From: Syntrophobacterales bacterium
GTDB taxonomy: Bacteria > Desulfobacterota > Syntrophorhabdia > Syntrophorhabdales > Syntrophorhabdaceae
Assembly: GCA_031274925.1 (NCBI GenBank)
Contig: JAISPL010000028.1
Location: 18,392-82,391, forward strand
Direction of reading: 5' to 3'
DNA: 64,000 nucleotides
The position numbers and the translations under genes are program-made. A model generated the notes under the pieces. That model saw only the letters and a list, made by a program, of their open reading frames with translations. It did not search any database and had not been told where the DNA came from. Shown piece by piece: positions 53,430 to 62,807 of this stretch; the stretch's first letter is position 1; every line of letters starts with the position of its first letter.

Positions 53430-55022
53430 TTACGCTAATGTGGCGATCGGGGCTTCCTGCATCCACAATCCGTGGATGAAGTTGTAGAGCTCGTCCGACA
53501 CCGACACCTTAAACGGCGTAGGATTCACCGGCCTGAGGTGGTCAGGCCGGAACTCCTTCAGTTGCTGAAGAACGTAATTCCTGGTGTCATGTATGCTCAC
53601 TGGTTTCAATGGTTTCCAACCGTCCCAGTAAAGGCGGTGTAATGGACGAACCTCAGTCGGTACTACATATGCCCTCTTTGATTCCTCAAAGGGATGGCGG
53701 CAGAAGAATTTTTTCCCCGGTTGAGGGGCTTCATTACCCACCTTGATAATTACATCGAGAATGGGGGTGTGGTCCGCGCCGATAAGACGGTACCCCTCTT
53801 TTCTGCCCGGAATTGTAATCTTTCCTTTGGATAGTTTAATCCGCGGGTTACCGTTTATCATTACCAGTTTGCAGACACACCCCAATGCGGGTTGCGCCTC
53901 GCACGTGACCTGGTTCGTGCCGATCCCAAAAATATTGATCTCATGGCCCTGCCTCTGCATCTCTGTCATGGCAGTTTCGTTAATGTCGTTGCTGGCCGTT
54001 ATGGTGAGCCCCGAGAAGTCCAAGTTCTGTTTCCTGGCTGCATCCTGAAATATCTTCCTAGTCTCTTTGGACACATAGGCCAGATCTTCGGAATCAATCC
54101 GTACTCCGATAGGTTCATATCCGAATTGCTTCAGGGCGGAGGCGACACAGATAAAATTTGGCACACCCGACCTGCGGGTATCATAAGTGTCGACGAGCGC
54201 CAGGAACCTGTCTGGAAAACCCTGAGCGTAGGAGATAAAGGCGGTCAGTTCTCCTTCGTTGGTGTTGGTATATCCGAGGGCGTTTCTTATTTGCAGGACA
54301 GCCTCCACAAAGTCCCTTTCCTGGCCCTCCGTATCGCGGAGATTTTTCGATTTCAGATCGTCTATTTCCTGAAATGACTGCACAAAAGAGTGGGCGTGGG
54401 TACCGACAACGGGAATTCCGAAGAGTTCGCCGGCCTTCACATTGCTCGTGGCGTTGAAGCCACCGATATAACTGTAGCGTGACGCTGAGACGCCGCCGTC
54501 AGGACCCTGTGCCCTTCTTAACCCGAATTCAATCAACTTTTTATCGAATCCTGCCAGCAATCTGAACCTTGCCGCCTGAGTGGCCTCCAAGCTCGGGTAG
54601 TTAATGAGACAAAGGATCGTTGTTTCAAGAAGCTGGGCAACCGCCAGAGGCCCTTCAATCCTGATAAGGGGCATGGGAGGAAATGTGAGGCTTCCCTCCT
54701 GAAGAGAATATATTTTTATCTTGGAACAATCCAGAGCTCTCAACCATTCAAAAAACTTAGGATCACACCCTTTAAGCGGCCCCTGTTTCAAGTATTCAAT
54801 TTGACTGTCGCTAAATCCGAAGGAGGCGACGAAGTTGACCACTTCCTCAATGCCGGCAAAAACGGTAAACTCGCCGCCAAAGGGATTCCTTCTGAAGAAT
54901 ACGTCAAAGACCGCCGGCTGGTTCATCTTGTCGGCTTTCCAATAGGTATATGCCATGGTAAGCTGATACAAATCGGTTAATGTTGAATTGACCAAAGGGT
55001 TTATCGGGTGTATGCCTTTCAT
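53430..55022 (-). CDS. pncB: Nicotinate phosphoribosyltransferase
   Basis: A 530-residue NAPRTase that makes nicotinate mononucleotide from nicotinic acid and PRPP, an NAD salvage step. TDLYQLTMAYTYW near residue 17, the phosphate and sugar motifs GTHAHSFVQSF and RIDSEDLAY, and TASNDINE follow the family order. It is somewhat longer than typical members (~390-490). The gene is monocistronic, with the cas-island debris downstream. Confidence 0.92.
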   Translation of the reverse strand: MKGIHPINPLVNSTLTDLYQLTMAYTYWKADKMNQPAVFDVFFRRNPFGGEFTVFAGIEEVVNFVASFGFSDSQIEYLKQGPLKGCDPKFFEWLRALDCSKIKIYSLQEGSLTFPPMPLIRIEGPLAVAQLLETTILCLINYPSLEATQAARFRLLAGFDKKLIEFGLRRAQGPDGGVSASRYSYIGGFNATSNVKAGELFGIPVVGTHAHSFVQSFQEIDDLKSKNLRDTEGQERDFVEAVLQIRNALGYTNTNEGELTAFISYAQGFPDRFLALVDTYDTRRSGVPNFICVASALKQFGYEPIGVRIDSEDLAYVSKETRKIFQDAARKQNLDFSGLTITASNDINETAMTEMQRQGHEINIFGIGTNQVTCEAQPALGCVCKLVMINGNPRIKLSKGKITIPGRKEGYRLIGADHTPILDVIIKVGNEAPQPGKKFFCRHPFEESKRAYVVPTEVRPLHRLYWDGWKPLKPVSIHDTRNYVLQQLKEFRPDHLRPVNPTPFKVSVSDELYNFIHGLWMQEAPIATLA

Positions 55023-55984
55023 GTCCTAACTAATATACAATCATTTTTTACGAAGCCAAGGTTGTCAAATTTTTACTACTATTCCAGACTACGACTGCCA
55101 AGTCAAGAAGTCAATCTTTTTGTTGAAAAGAAGGGCCCGGTGTTACGGTCTGTAGGACTGTCTGATGGTAAATACCCTTCTGACAGCGGGTCTGTGTCGA
55201 GCGTCATGGTATCTTGTCGCTCCTGTTCTTCTTTGTCCCGTTTGCGTCGACATCTTGAACTACTCACCAGTTCCCGTACCTGATTAACCTGAGAGGTGAT
55301 CTGGACCTACGAGCAATCTACGCAGAATAGGTCCATCATGGCGGTCCATCCGTAGCATTGGGGGTTGGGGCGGGGATATCTGAAAATCTTACCCATGTAA
55401 AAGCTATCTTTCTTGAACGGGACGGATACTGGGACGAGAGGTCTTGAGTATGTATGGATTGTCCTGCCTGATGAATGGCAATTGCATTCTTGCCTGCATT
55501 CACCGTGTTCTGCTTGTCCGCGGGTTCTCTTCATGGGCCGCAGCTTTGTTTTATCGATCCTTTATTCTTGTTGAATTTGGCATTACCTAAAATCAGTTTG
55601 CCATTACTCAGCCATATTTCCACCGGCTCCACCGACTCCTCCCGGATTTATATAAAGGCAGTCTTTTTTGTATTCTATTTTTTTTTCAGTTTCGATATGT
55701 CGGATAGGGGCTATAGTGTCCGAGACAGCACAAAATCATTATTCATGCGCCTCAAGAAAAACAGAGGGAAAAAGTAAAAGCTAAAAAGGCAGTCGTTGGT
55801 TGTTTGCTGTTAGTCGTTCGCTAAGAATGAAAAGACAGTGACTTGGTGCAAATAATGGAAAAGACTCCCGTTAGACATCGGGTTTGAAAAATTAATCAGA
55901 ACAAGAAAGCACTTACTTTTTAGCTCCTCTTACTTGTTCTTGCAACTGTCTTTTCCGTATACACATAGAGGGTTTTCAACAATT

Positions 55985-56400
55985 CATCCACCGTTTGCTA
56001 CTACGGATAGAGATGATGGAACGTGGTCACAGTGCCAAATTTCATCACCAGTGATGGTAAGTCAATTATATCCCGCAATAGGTCTTCTTCTCTGACAGGT
56101 ATCAGGAAGAGAATCCTGGATGATCCTTCTTACTTTTAGGTTTTACCAGATTCTAAACTCGTAAAGAGTATGGAATTTAGTTGAAAGAGACATGAGGGGG
56201 GACTTATGTTGTTATAGTATTCTAGAAGAGACGGCGATCTTTATAGAGAAGTTTCAGTGGAACAGGAAGAGTTCCCTCAAAAAAGACTTCGGTCACTGGC
56301 AGGCCTCTCTTGGAGAGGCCTGCCAGTATGACGAGAGAGAATACTGAAGATAGGAAGATTACCAGGCGTATGGAGCGCTATAATAGACGAAACGAGAAGG
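55985..56400 (+). repeat. Diverged intergenic repeat, locus B
   Basis: It shares three blocks with 43787-43990: TCCACCGTTTGCT plus GATAGAGATGA near 55987-56016; ACTGAAGATAGGAAGATTACC near 56343; and AGGCGTATGG with TAATAGACGAAACGAGA near 56365-56397. The first block is separated from the others by about 300 bases of unrelated sequence not present at locus A. Confidence 0.65.
56296..56326. repeat. Perfect 14-base palindrome
   Basis: CTGGCAGGCCTCTC and its exact complement are separated by three bases. No T-run follows, so it is not a usual terminator. It lies within repeat locus B, just before the ACTGAAGATAGG block. Confidence 0.85.
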
Positions 56401-56539
56401 AGAGTCGTATATTTGATATCCATGTTAAGGGTATGCCGGAACAGACTGCCAGAAAAAAGAGGATTGGAAGGGGGGATTCATGCCCATTTGAAATGTGCTA
56501 TAATATATATGTACAAAAGGATAATAAGAGGAAAAGTTT

Positions 56540-57391
56540 ATGGGTATGGTGCGAGAACCGGTTGTTAGCGGGACATTCTATCCCGACGACCCCAAGATAC
56601 TTGCAGACAATATTCGCGGTTACCTGAGAAATGCGAAATTTGAGCGGATAAAGGGAGAAATAGTAGGTATAGTTTCTCCTCACGCCGGCTACATCTATTC
56701 CGGGCAGGTAGTCGCTTACGGGATGAAAGCTGTGTCGATGGGTTCCTATGATACGGTGATCGTCATGGGCTCTAGCCACAGGGAATACTTTGAAGGTGCG
56801 GCCATAATGGACGCGGGAAGGTATAGAACTCCCCTCGGCTCGGTGGATATAGATGAGGAACTGGCACGGGCGATTATGGACGAAAACAAGCTCGTCTTTT
56901 CGGATGCCGAGATTCATGGACCGGAACACTCCCTTGAAGTCCAGATCCCATTTCTGCAGACTGTGTTGAGCGGCTTCAAACTGGTCCCCATGGTGATAGG
57001 ATCCCATGAAGGCGACATCTGCGCGTCGCTGGCTAGGGCGATCTACGAGGGGATAAGACGTGAGGGACGGCGACGACACATCCTTCTGGTGGGGAGTACC
57101 GATCTCAGCCATTACCACTCTTACGCCGACGCAATGAGACTCGACAAACTGGTGGTGGACCGGTTGGAAACTTTTGATATTCAAGGTATGATGGAAGATT
57201 TCAATAATGAAATCTGCGAGGCATGCGGCAAAGGCCCCATTATCGTTACCATGATGCTTTCTAGGCTGTTGGGGGCAGGGACTAGCAAAGTGCTGAAATA
57301 TACCAATTCCGGCGATGTGTCCGGTGATAAGGGAAACGTTGTAGGCTATATGTCTGCTGTCTTTTACAGGGCGGAAGGGGCGATGGCATGA
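56540..57391 (+). CDS. MEMO1-family protein (AmmeMemoRadiSam protein B)
   Basis: A 283-residue MEMO1-like protein. VSGTFYPDDPKILADNI, VSPHAGYIYSGQVVAYG and VGSTDLSHYHSY are family hallmarks; the His residues match the iron/copper-binding site known for human MEMO1. In bacteria MEMO1, AMMECR1 and a radical SAM protein often form one gene set of unknown function. The start ATG is preceded by AAGAGGAAAAG. It overlaps the AMMECR1 gene by 4 bases. Confidence 0.92.
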   Translation: MGMVREPVVSGTFYPDDPKILADNIRGYLRNAKFERIKGEIVGIVSPHAGYIYSGQVVAYGMKAVSMGSYDTVIVMGSSHREYFEGAAIMDAGRYRTPLGSVDIDEELARAIMDENKLVFSDAEIHGPEHSLEVQIPFLQTVLSGFKLVPMVIGSHEGDICASLARAIYEGIRREGRRRHILLVGSTDLSHYHSYADAMRLDKLVVDRLETFDIQGMMEDFNNEICEACGKGPIIVTMMLSRLLGAGTSKVLKYTNSGDVSGDKGNVVGYMSAVFYRAEGAMA

Positions 57392-57927
57392 ACAGCCTGT
57401 TAGATACAGATAAGGTCTTTCTTAAGAAGATAACTAAAGAAGCGATTGAAGCCGTTTTGTTCCACAGGGGGAAGGTCTTTTCGGAAGTGCCCGAGACCCT
57501 ACAGGAGAAAATGGGCGCCTTTGTCACGTTAAGAACGAATAAGGAGGAATTGAGGGGTTGCATAGGCTATACCAAAGGGGTGCTGCCTCTCCACCAGACA
57601 GTCAGGGAGATGGCTGTACAGGCAGCTTTCCATGACCAGAGGTTTAAGCCGGCATGTAAAGACGAGTGGGATGATATTGATGTGGAAATATCGGTTCTCT
57701 CGTCTCTCAGAAAAATTAAGAGCCTGGAAAATATCAAGGTCGGTGTGCACGGTATACTCATAGAAAAGGGATTCAATTCGGGGTTGCTGCTTCCCCAAGT
57801 CGCTGTGGAGAACGGGTGGGACAGAGCAGCTTTTGTGGAATATGCATGCCGCAAAGCTGGGCTTCCCAAGGATGCGTGGAAGTCGAAAGAGATCAGTATT
57901 TACATTTTTTCCGCAGAGGTGTTTTAG
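57388..57927 (+). CDS. AMMECR1-family protein (AmmeMemoRadiSam protein A)
   Basis: A 179-residue AMMECR1 domain protein. The family signature is LRGCIGYTKGVLPLHQTV near 51-68, with AAFHDQRFKPA and VEISVLSSLRKI following. Function is not established; occurrence with MEMO1 suggests a shared pathway. The third partner, a radical SAM enzyme, is not in this window. Confidence 0.93.
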   Translation: MNSLLDTDKVFLKKITKEAIEAVLFHRGKVFSEVPETLQEKMGAFVTLRTNKEELRGCIGYTKGVLPLHQTVREMAVQAAFHDQRFKPACKDEWDDIDVEISVLSSLRKIKSLENIKVGVHGILIEKGFNSGLLLPQVAVENGWDRAAFVEYACRKAGLPKDAWKSKEISIYIFSAEVF

Positions 57928-57934
57928 AACAAGG

Positions 57935-58150
57935 ATGGCGAAGAAAGAAGAAAAAATCGAAAGAGAGATGTCTATTGAAGACACAATAGAGAACCATCCC
58001 GAGGTTGTTCCTGTTTTCGAGAGACACGGATTGAGATGCGCAGGATGCAAGGCTGCGCTGTTCGAGAATATAGAGCAGGGAGCAAAAATCTACGGTATTG
58101 ATATGGATGTCTTATTAGCAGATTTAAACGTGGCGATATCGGAAGACTGA
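57935..58150 (+). CDS. DUF1858 redox-disulfide domain protein
   Basis: A 71-residue protein. MSIEDTIENHPEVVPVFERH and LRCAGCKAALFENIEQGA match the DUF1858 domain found with hybrid-cluster proteins, whose CxxC pair may form a redox disulfide. The ATG at 57935 has AAGG directly before it; an ATG at 57968 (MSIEDT) is an alternative with AAGAGAG upstream. It follows the AMMECR1 gene by 7 bases and probably shares its transcript. Confidence 0.85.
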   Translation: MAKKEEKIEREMSIEDTIENHPEVVPVFERHGLRCAGCKAALFENIEQGAKIYGIDMDVLLADLNVAISED

Positions 58151-58281
58151 TTCCTTCGGGTGGCCAATTGTGCTGGCCAGATTGTACTGGCAGTCCGCGG
58201 CTGAATCCCGGCAAATAAACGAGTCGATTATTAGCGTGGCTGACCTTTGCGCATGAGCGACAGATTGAATATGAACTATCT

Positions 58282-58896
58282 GTGAAACCGAAAAAAATAT
58301 ATGCCGTAATCCTTGCCGCAGGAGTCTCGCGGCGGTTGGGGGTGAGCAAGCTGACCCTCGAAATAGATGGCAGGAGCGTTATAAAGCGGTCCGTTGCACC
58401 TTTTCTCATAGACGAGGTCGAAAAGACCTTTGTAGTGGCATCCATTGACAGGGCGAAGATAGCGAAAGAGTTAAGGTGTCTAGAGACTGTTGAAATAATT
58501 GATAATCAGCATTATCATGAGGGTATATCATCCTCGGTGAAAGCCTCGCTGCCTTATATAAAAGGAGCGGATGGAGTCTTCTTTCACTTGGGTGACAAAC
58601 CTTTTGTGAGGCCTGACCAGGTGAAGACAATCCTTGAGTTTTATCTCCGTGGAACCAGAAATTTTGTAGTTCCCTTGTATGGAGGAAGAAAAGGACATCC
58701 GGTCCTTATGAACACAGAGCTGTATCTTAGCGAGATGGAGCGGCTAGAAGGTGACAAAGGACTCAGGGAAATCATAGATAAATACCTCAAAGATGTGGTA
58801 TTTTTGGATGGAGATGAAGGAAACGTCTTTGATATCGATACCATCGAAGACATAGAGATTTTAAAGAGGATGGGCTATAAGATTGAAGAAAGTTAA
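58282..58896 (+). CDS. MocA-like molybdenum cofactor nucleotidyltransferase
   Basis: A 204-residue NTP transferase. VILAAGVSRRLGVSKLTLEI near residues 9-28 is the nucleotide-binding start shared by MobA, MocA and IspD. GDKPFVRPDQV and the C-terminal DIDTIEDI carry metal-binding acids. MocA makes molybdopterin cytosine dinucleotide for xanthine-dehydrogenase-type enzymes. The downstream XdhC- and YqeB-like genes support this. The start is GTG; it overlaps the next gene by 14 bases. Confidence 0.88.
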   Translation: MKPKKIYAVILAAGVSRRLGVSKLTLEIDGRSVIKRSVAPFLIDEVEKTFVVASIDRAKIAKELRCLETVEIIDNQHYHEGISSSVKASLPYIKGADGVFFHLGDKPFVRPDQVKTILEFYLRGTRNFVVPLYGGRKGHPVLMNTELYLSEMERLEGDKGLREIIDKYLKDVVFLDGDEGNVFDIDTIEDIEILKRMGYKIEES

Positions 58897-59899
58897 AGTT
58901 GAAGATGCTTTGGGGATGGCGCTTGCACACGATATAACCGAAATTATCCCGGGCAAGAAAAAAGATGTGGCTTTTAAGCGGGGGAAAATTATAGAACAGA
59001 AAGATATTGAGAGACTTCTCGACCTCGGCAAAAGGCATCTCTATATTTTTGAAGGCGAAGTCAATGGGGTCCATGAGGACGAGGCTGGCATGAGGATTGC
59101 CCAGTCCATAATGGGCGGGAATATGGAACCCCTTCCGCCCAAGGAAGGGAAGGTAAGTATGAGAAGTACCGTGGACGGACTTTTCTACGTGAATAACAAA
59201 TACCTTTATGAAATAAACCGCATTAAAGATGTGCTCGTGAGTACTGTGCCGAATAGACACCCCGTTAAAGTCGGCGATATTGTTGCTGCTACCAGGATCA
59301 TTCCTCTTTATATAAAAGAGAAAGATCTGAAAAAGGTCGAGAGGGTGGGAGAGAAGGGTGTGATCAGGGTAAGCCCCTTCAGAACCATGAGAGTGGGTTT
59401 GGTTATTACGGGGAGTGAAGTCTATGCTGGCAGAGTTATGGACGGTTCAGCTGTAGTGGAAAATAAGATCTGTAGTTACGGCCTTGATCTCGTCGGCAAA
59501 ATCATAGTCCCCGATGAGATTTCTTCTATCAGTGAGGCCGTACTGGCGTTTTTCGATAAAGATGCAGATATTGTTATTACTACCGCCGGACTTTCTGTGG
59601 ATCCCGATGATGTAACTAAAGAGGGGATTGAGGCGACAGGAGCAGAAGTTCTCTTTTACGGAACGCCGGTTTTTCCGGGAGCCATGTTTCTTGTCGCACG
59701 ACTGAAAGGGAAATATATTCTGGGTGCCCCCGCATGTGTGTATCACAGCGAGTATACAGTCCTTGATATTGTCCTGACGCGTATCATGGCCGGAGAGAGG
59801 ATGCGCAAGACCGACATGGTCAAGTTGTCATATGGGGGGCTCTGCCTCCATTGCGACGTTTGCCACTATCCTACCTGTTTTTTTGGAAAGGGGCCGTGA
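58883..59899 (+). CDS. MoeA/MogA-like molybdopterin-binding protein
   Basis: A 338-residue protein. The C-terminal half carries the molybdopterin-binding fold: VGLVITGSEVYAGRV, then DIVITTAGLSVDPDDVTKEG and FYGTPVFPGAMF. The N-terminal half (EDALGMALAHDITEIIPG) resembles MoeA domain I. It ends in an unusual Cys-rich tail (LCLHCDVCHYPTCFF), a possible metal or Mo-delivery site. The start is TTG. It belongs to the hydroxylase-maturation run. Confidence 0.87.
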   Translation: MKKVKVEDALGMALAHDITEIIPGKKKDVAFKRGKIIEQKDIERLLDLGKRHLYIFEGEVNGVHEDEAGMRIAQSIMGGNMEPLPPKEGKVSMRSTVDGLFYVNNKYLYEINRIKDVLVSTVPNRHPVKVGDIVAATRIIPLYIKEKDLKKVERVGEKGVIRVSPFRTMRVGLVITGSEVYAGRVMDGSAVVENKICSYGLDLVGKIIVPDEISSISEAVLAFFDKDADIVITTAGLSVDPDDVTKEGIEATGAEVLFYGTPVFPGAMFLVARLKGKYILGAPACVYHSEYTVLDIVLTRIMAGERMRKTDMVKLSYGGLCLHCDVCHYPTCFFGKGP

Positions 59900-59901
59900 T
59901 A

Positions 59902-60783
59902 ATGCCAGAGGGTAAATGGTCAGTTGCCCATAAAATGTGGGACCCGGTGATCGTTATAAAGGGAGCAGGTGATGTGGCGACAGGTATCGCCCACCGGCTG
60001 CACAGGGCCCGTTTCACCCATCTTCTTATGGTGGAGATACCCGAGCCGCTATGTGTGAGAAGGGCGGTGGCCTTTTCGGAAGCTGTATATGAAGGTGGGG
60101 CGGAAGTAGAAGGAGTAAAAGCAGTGTTGATAGACGGTTTGAGGCTTCTTGCAAAAGTTTGGGAGAAAGGGGCTGTGGCCGTCATGGTGGACCCGGAATG
60201 GAAAGCCGTTGAAGCCCTTAAGCCTCACATAGTCATAGATGCCATAATGGCGAAGAAAAATCTGGGAATCAGGAAGGAAGAAGCTGCGTTGGTGATAGGA
60301 GTAGGGCCGGGGTTCACGGCGCCTAAGGATGTTGATGTAGTGGTGGAGAGCAAACGCGGTCACGATCTCGGTAAGGCCTTATACGAGGGGTCGGCTGAGC
60401 CTTACACGGGATTTCCGGGAGAGGTGATGGGTTACTCAAGGGAGCGGGTTCTGAGGTCTCCAGTGGCAGGGATGGTGAAACACGTGAAAGCCATAGGTGA
60501 CGAGGTAAAGAAGGATGACATCATCCTTTATGTGGGCGACAATCAAGTACTGGGACCATTCGACGGGGTATTGAGAGGGCTTATCCGGGAAATAAATGTG
60601 ACTGCGGGTGAAAAAATCGGTGACATAGACCCTAGGGGGATTAAGGAATATTGTTACACTATCTCCGATAAGGCGAGATCAATAGGGGGCGGGGTTATCG
60701 AGGCTATCCTTCACTGGATCACGCGTCCGCATAAGGTGAAAGAAATAAAAAGACCTGGCGCGAAGCTGCAAAAATGGACCTGA
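59902..60783 (+). CDS. YqeB-like selenium-dependent Mo hydroxylase maturation protein
   Basis: A 293-residue protein. VIVIKGAGDVATGIAHRLHR near 15-34 is a Rossmann-type start, and the middle IGVGPGFTAPKDVDVVVESK is typical of the YqeB/EF2563 family. Its C-terminal ~100 residues (PVAGMVKHVKAIGDEVKKDD) resemble a biotinyl/lipoyl-like barrel. Family members occur with selenium-dependent molybdenum hydroxylases. The start ATG at 59902 has GGGG upstream; the longer frame would extend 51 bases into the previous gene. Confidence 0.9.
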   Translation: MPEGKWSVAHKMWDPVIVIKGAGDVATGIAHRLHRARFTHLLMVEIPEPLCVRRAVAFSEAVYEGGAEVEGVKAVLIDGLRLLAKVWEKGAVAVMVDPEWKAVEALKPHIVIDAIMAKKNLGIRKEEAALVIGVGPGFTAPKDVDVVVESKRGHDLGKALYEGSAEPYTGFPGEVMGYSRERVLRSPVAGMVKHVKAIGDEVKKDDIILYVGDNQVLGPFDGVLRGLIREINVTAGEKIGDIDPRGIKEYCYTISDKARSIGGGVIEAILHWITRPHKVKEIKRPGAKLQKWT

Positions 60784-60807
60784 AAAATATGGAAGCGAGG
60801 AGCCTAT

Positions 60808-61806
60808 ATGGAAGTTGGTGACGTCATAAAGGAATATCTGGCGAAAGGGATGACAGGTGCTGTCGCCACCATCGCGTATAAGCTGGGAGCAGCCCCCAGA
60901 GGGGAGGGGGCGAAAATGTTTGTAGGGGAAGACGGAAAGTTCTTCGGTACCGTGGGAGGAGGATGCTTGGAGGCCGAAGTGTGGCAGGAAGCGGGAAAAG
61001 TGGTGAAGACCGGGGAAGCCAGGTTCGTCCGTTACAGAATGAACGAGGAAGAAATAGAAAATGACGGCATGATTTGCGGCGGAAATGTGGATATTTTTCT
61101 GGAGCCTCTCCTTGAGCGTCACCGGGACCTTTATGATGTGGTCTCGAACCTCGAAAAGAAAGGGAGACGTGCACTAATAGTGACCAGGTTCGGAAAGGAT
61201 TATTTTTCGAAATCCCTCATTGATACCTATGGTGGCCGTTGGGGAGACCCTATAACAGAAATTGAAGCTGAGGGATATAGACAGTTTTTTACCGAAAAAC
61301 ACCCTAAGGTTCTCGGGGACAGTACTGTAATTGAACCCATAAGCATCGCGTCTACGGTCTACATCTTCGGAGCGGGCCATATATCTCGGTACCTCGCCCA
61401 AGTTGTAAAGATGGTCGACTTTAACGTGGTAGTCATAGATGACCGAGAGGAATTTGCCAACAAGGAGCGGTTTCCAGATGCAGATAAGGTCATCGTATCC
61501 GATTTTCAAGCAGTGTTTGATGTCCTAGACTATGTGGGTGATGTGTATGTGGTGATCGTGACGAGAGGCCATAATCACGATGCCTATATTCTTGAGGAGG
61601 CACTGAAAAAACCTTCAAAATACATAGGCATGATAGGGAGCAAGCGAAAGATCCAAATGGTCTATGATTACCTGAGAGGTAAAGGTATTGAAGAAGTGGT
61701 TCTTAGAGCGGTGCATGCGCCGATTGGGGTCAAGATAAATTCCGAGACACCTCAGGAGATTGCGGTGAGTATAGTGGCGGAACTCATAGATATAAGGGGG
61801 GCATAA
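60808..61806 (+). CDS. XdhC/CoxI-family Mo cofactor insertion protein
   Basis: A 332-residue protein. The N-terminal XdhC/CoxI domain has GAAPRGEGAKM and GTVGGGCLEAEV. The C-terminal Rossmann domain has TVYIFGAGHISRYLAQV and VVTRGHNHDAYIL. XdhC binds the molybdenum cofactor, helps sulfurate it and inserts it into hydroxylases. It follows the YqeB-like gene by 24 bases. No hydroxylase structural genes lie in the window. Confidence 0.92.
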   Translation: MEVGDVIKEYLAKGMTGAVATIAYKLGAAPRGEGAKMFVGEDGKFFGTVGGGCLEAEVWQEAGKVVKTGEARFVRYRMNEEEIENDGMICGGNVDIFLEPLLERHRDLYDVVSNLEKKGRRALIVTRFGKDYFSKSLIDTYGGRWGDPITEIEAEGYRQFFTEKHPKVLGDSTVIEPISIASTVYIFGAGHISRYLAQVVKMVDFNVVVIDDREEFANKERFPDADKVIVSDFQAVFDVLDYVGDVYVVIVTRGHNHDAYILEEALKKPSKYIGMIGSKRKIQMVYDYLRGKGIEEVVLRAVHAPIGVKINSETPQEIAVSIVAELIDIRGA

Positions 61807-61816
61807 GGAGCCATTG

Positions 61817-62755
61817 ATGGATGAAGAATTGACGCTTCTTGAAGAAATGGAGGATGGGGAAAGCGCGTTTACCCCGAGGAAAGGGGAAGCGCTGGAGGTG
61901 GTAGAAGAGAAAAGTTTTCCCCTTCCTTACGATCCGTTCAGGGCCTACCTTGCAGAAGTATCTAAACATCCTCTTCTTACCCGGGAAGAAGAGTTTGAGG
62001 TTTCGAAGCTCGTATACGACTGCAAAGACCGAGAGGCAGCGCAGAGGCTTGTCATATCAAATCTCAAACTGGTGATCAAGATAGCCCTTGAATACTACAA
62101 TACGTATCTGAGTGTGCTTGATCTTATCCAGGAAGGAAATGTAGGGCTCCTCCACGCAGTAAAAAAGTTCAATCCCCATAAGGGCACCAGGTTTTCAACC
62201 TATGCCTCCTTCTGGATCAGGGCGTACATGCTGAAATTCATCATGGACTCTTGGAGTCTCGTGAAGGTGGGAACTACCCAGAGCCAGAGGAAGCTATTTT
62301 ATAGGCTCAATAAGGAGAGACAGAAACTGGAAGCCTTAGGTATTTACCCTGCGGCACAACTCCTTGCCAGTACCTTGGACGTGAAAGAAGAAGAGGTCGA
62401 GGACATGCAGAAACGGCTTACCTACACGGACATCTCCCTTGAAACCCCTGTAAGTGATGAGAGTGATGATACAGTACTCAACATGATGAAAAGCGACGAA
62501 GATATTGAGGAGGTCATCGGCGATCGGGAGAACTTGGATATTATATCTAGGAAATTCAAGGAATTCAGGCGAACTTTGAATGACAAAGAGAAATTTATAT
62601 TTGACCGGCGGATCGTTTCGGAGGAACCGGTAACACTCCAGGTAATAGGGGACAAATTCCAAATTTCAAGAGAGCGGGCCAGACAGCTGGAGAACAAGGT
62701 CCTTAAGAAATTCAAAGAGCGATTTGAAGGGGAGATGGAGAATCTCTACTTCTAA
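61817..62755 (+). CDS. rpoH: RpoH-family alternative sigma factor
   Basis: A 312-residue sigma-70 family protein of group 3 (sigma-32 type). Region 1.2/2: DPFRAYLAEVSKHPLLTREEE and LVIKIALEYYNTYLSVLDLI; region 2.4: GTRFSTYASFWIRAYMLKFI. TTQSQRKLFYRLNKER matches the RpoH box that contacts DnaK or FtsH. Region 4 HTH is LQVIGDKFQISRERARQLE. It would drive heat-shock genes. AAGGAG lies six bases before the ATG at 61817; an overlapping TTG three bases earlier is less likely. Confidence 0.93.
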   Translation: MDEELTLLEEMEDGESAFTPRKGEALEVVEEKSFPLPYDPFRAYLAEVSKHPLLTREEEFEVSKLVYDCKDREAAQRLVISNLKLVIKIALEYYNTYLSVLDLIQEGNVGLLHAVKKFNPHKGTRFSTYASFWIRAYMLKFIMDSWSLVKVGTTQSQRKLFYRLNKERQKLEALGIYPAAQLLASTLDVKEEEVEDMQKRLTYTDISLETPVSDESDDTVLNMMKSDEDIEEVIGDRENLDIISRKFKEFRRTLNDKEKFIFDRRIVSEEPVTLQVIGDKFQISRERARQLENKVLKKFKERFEGEMENLYF

Positions 62756-62807
62756 CGGCCCGGATGTAGTCGGCGGCGGACCTGTCTTGAATGGTATGTC
62801 TGTGTCA

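Larger units (their letters stand above)
55023..56539. other. Gene-poor 1.5-kb stretch with repeat fragments
   Basis: No gene is supported. Frames at 55307-55534 (minus), 55475-55777 (plus) and 56310-56627 (plus) lack ribosome sites and family motifs. The region holds repeat locus B (55985-56400), a perfect palindrome (56296-56326), and A/T-rich sequence before the MEMO1-like gene. It looks like accumulated debris. Confidence 0.5.

Noticed and set aside
46592..53430. CRISPR array beside the cas genes
   Set aside because: I scanned both flanks and gaps for regularly spaced repeats, including type I-C-like ones ending in GGATTGAAA, and found none.
52891..53487. Plus-strand open frame of 198 codons opposite the zinc-finger pseudogene
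   Set aside because: Its C-terminal part overlaps the end of pncB, and the opposite strand carries the recognisable protein fragments. It is a shadow frame despite a hydrophobic start.
55475..55777. Plus-strand open frame of 100 codons
   Set aside because: No ribosome site or known motif; hydrophobic runs come from T-rich DNA.
56310..56627. Plus-strand open frame of 105 codons
   Set aside because: It lies mostly in repeat locus B and runs into the MEMO1-like gene in another frame.
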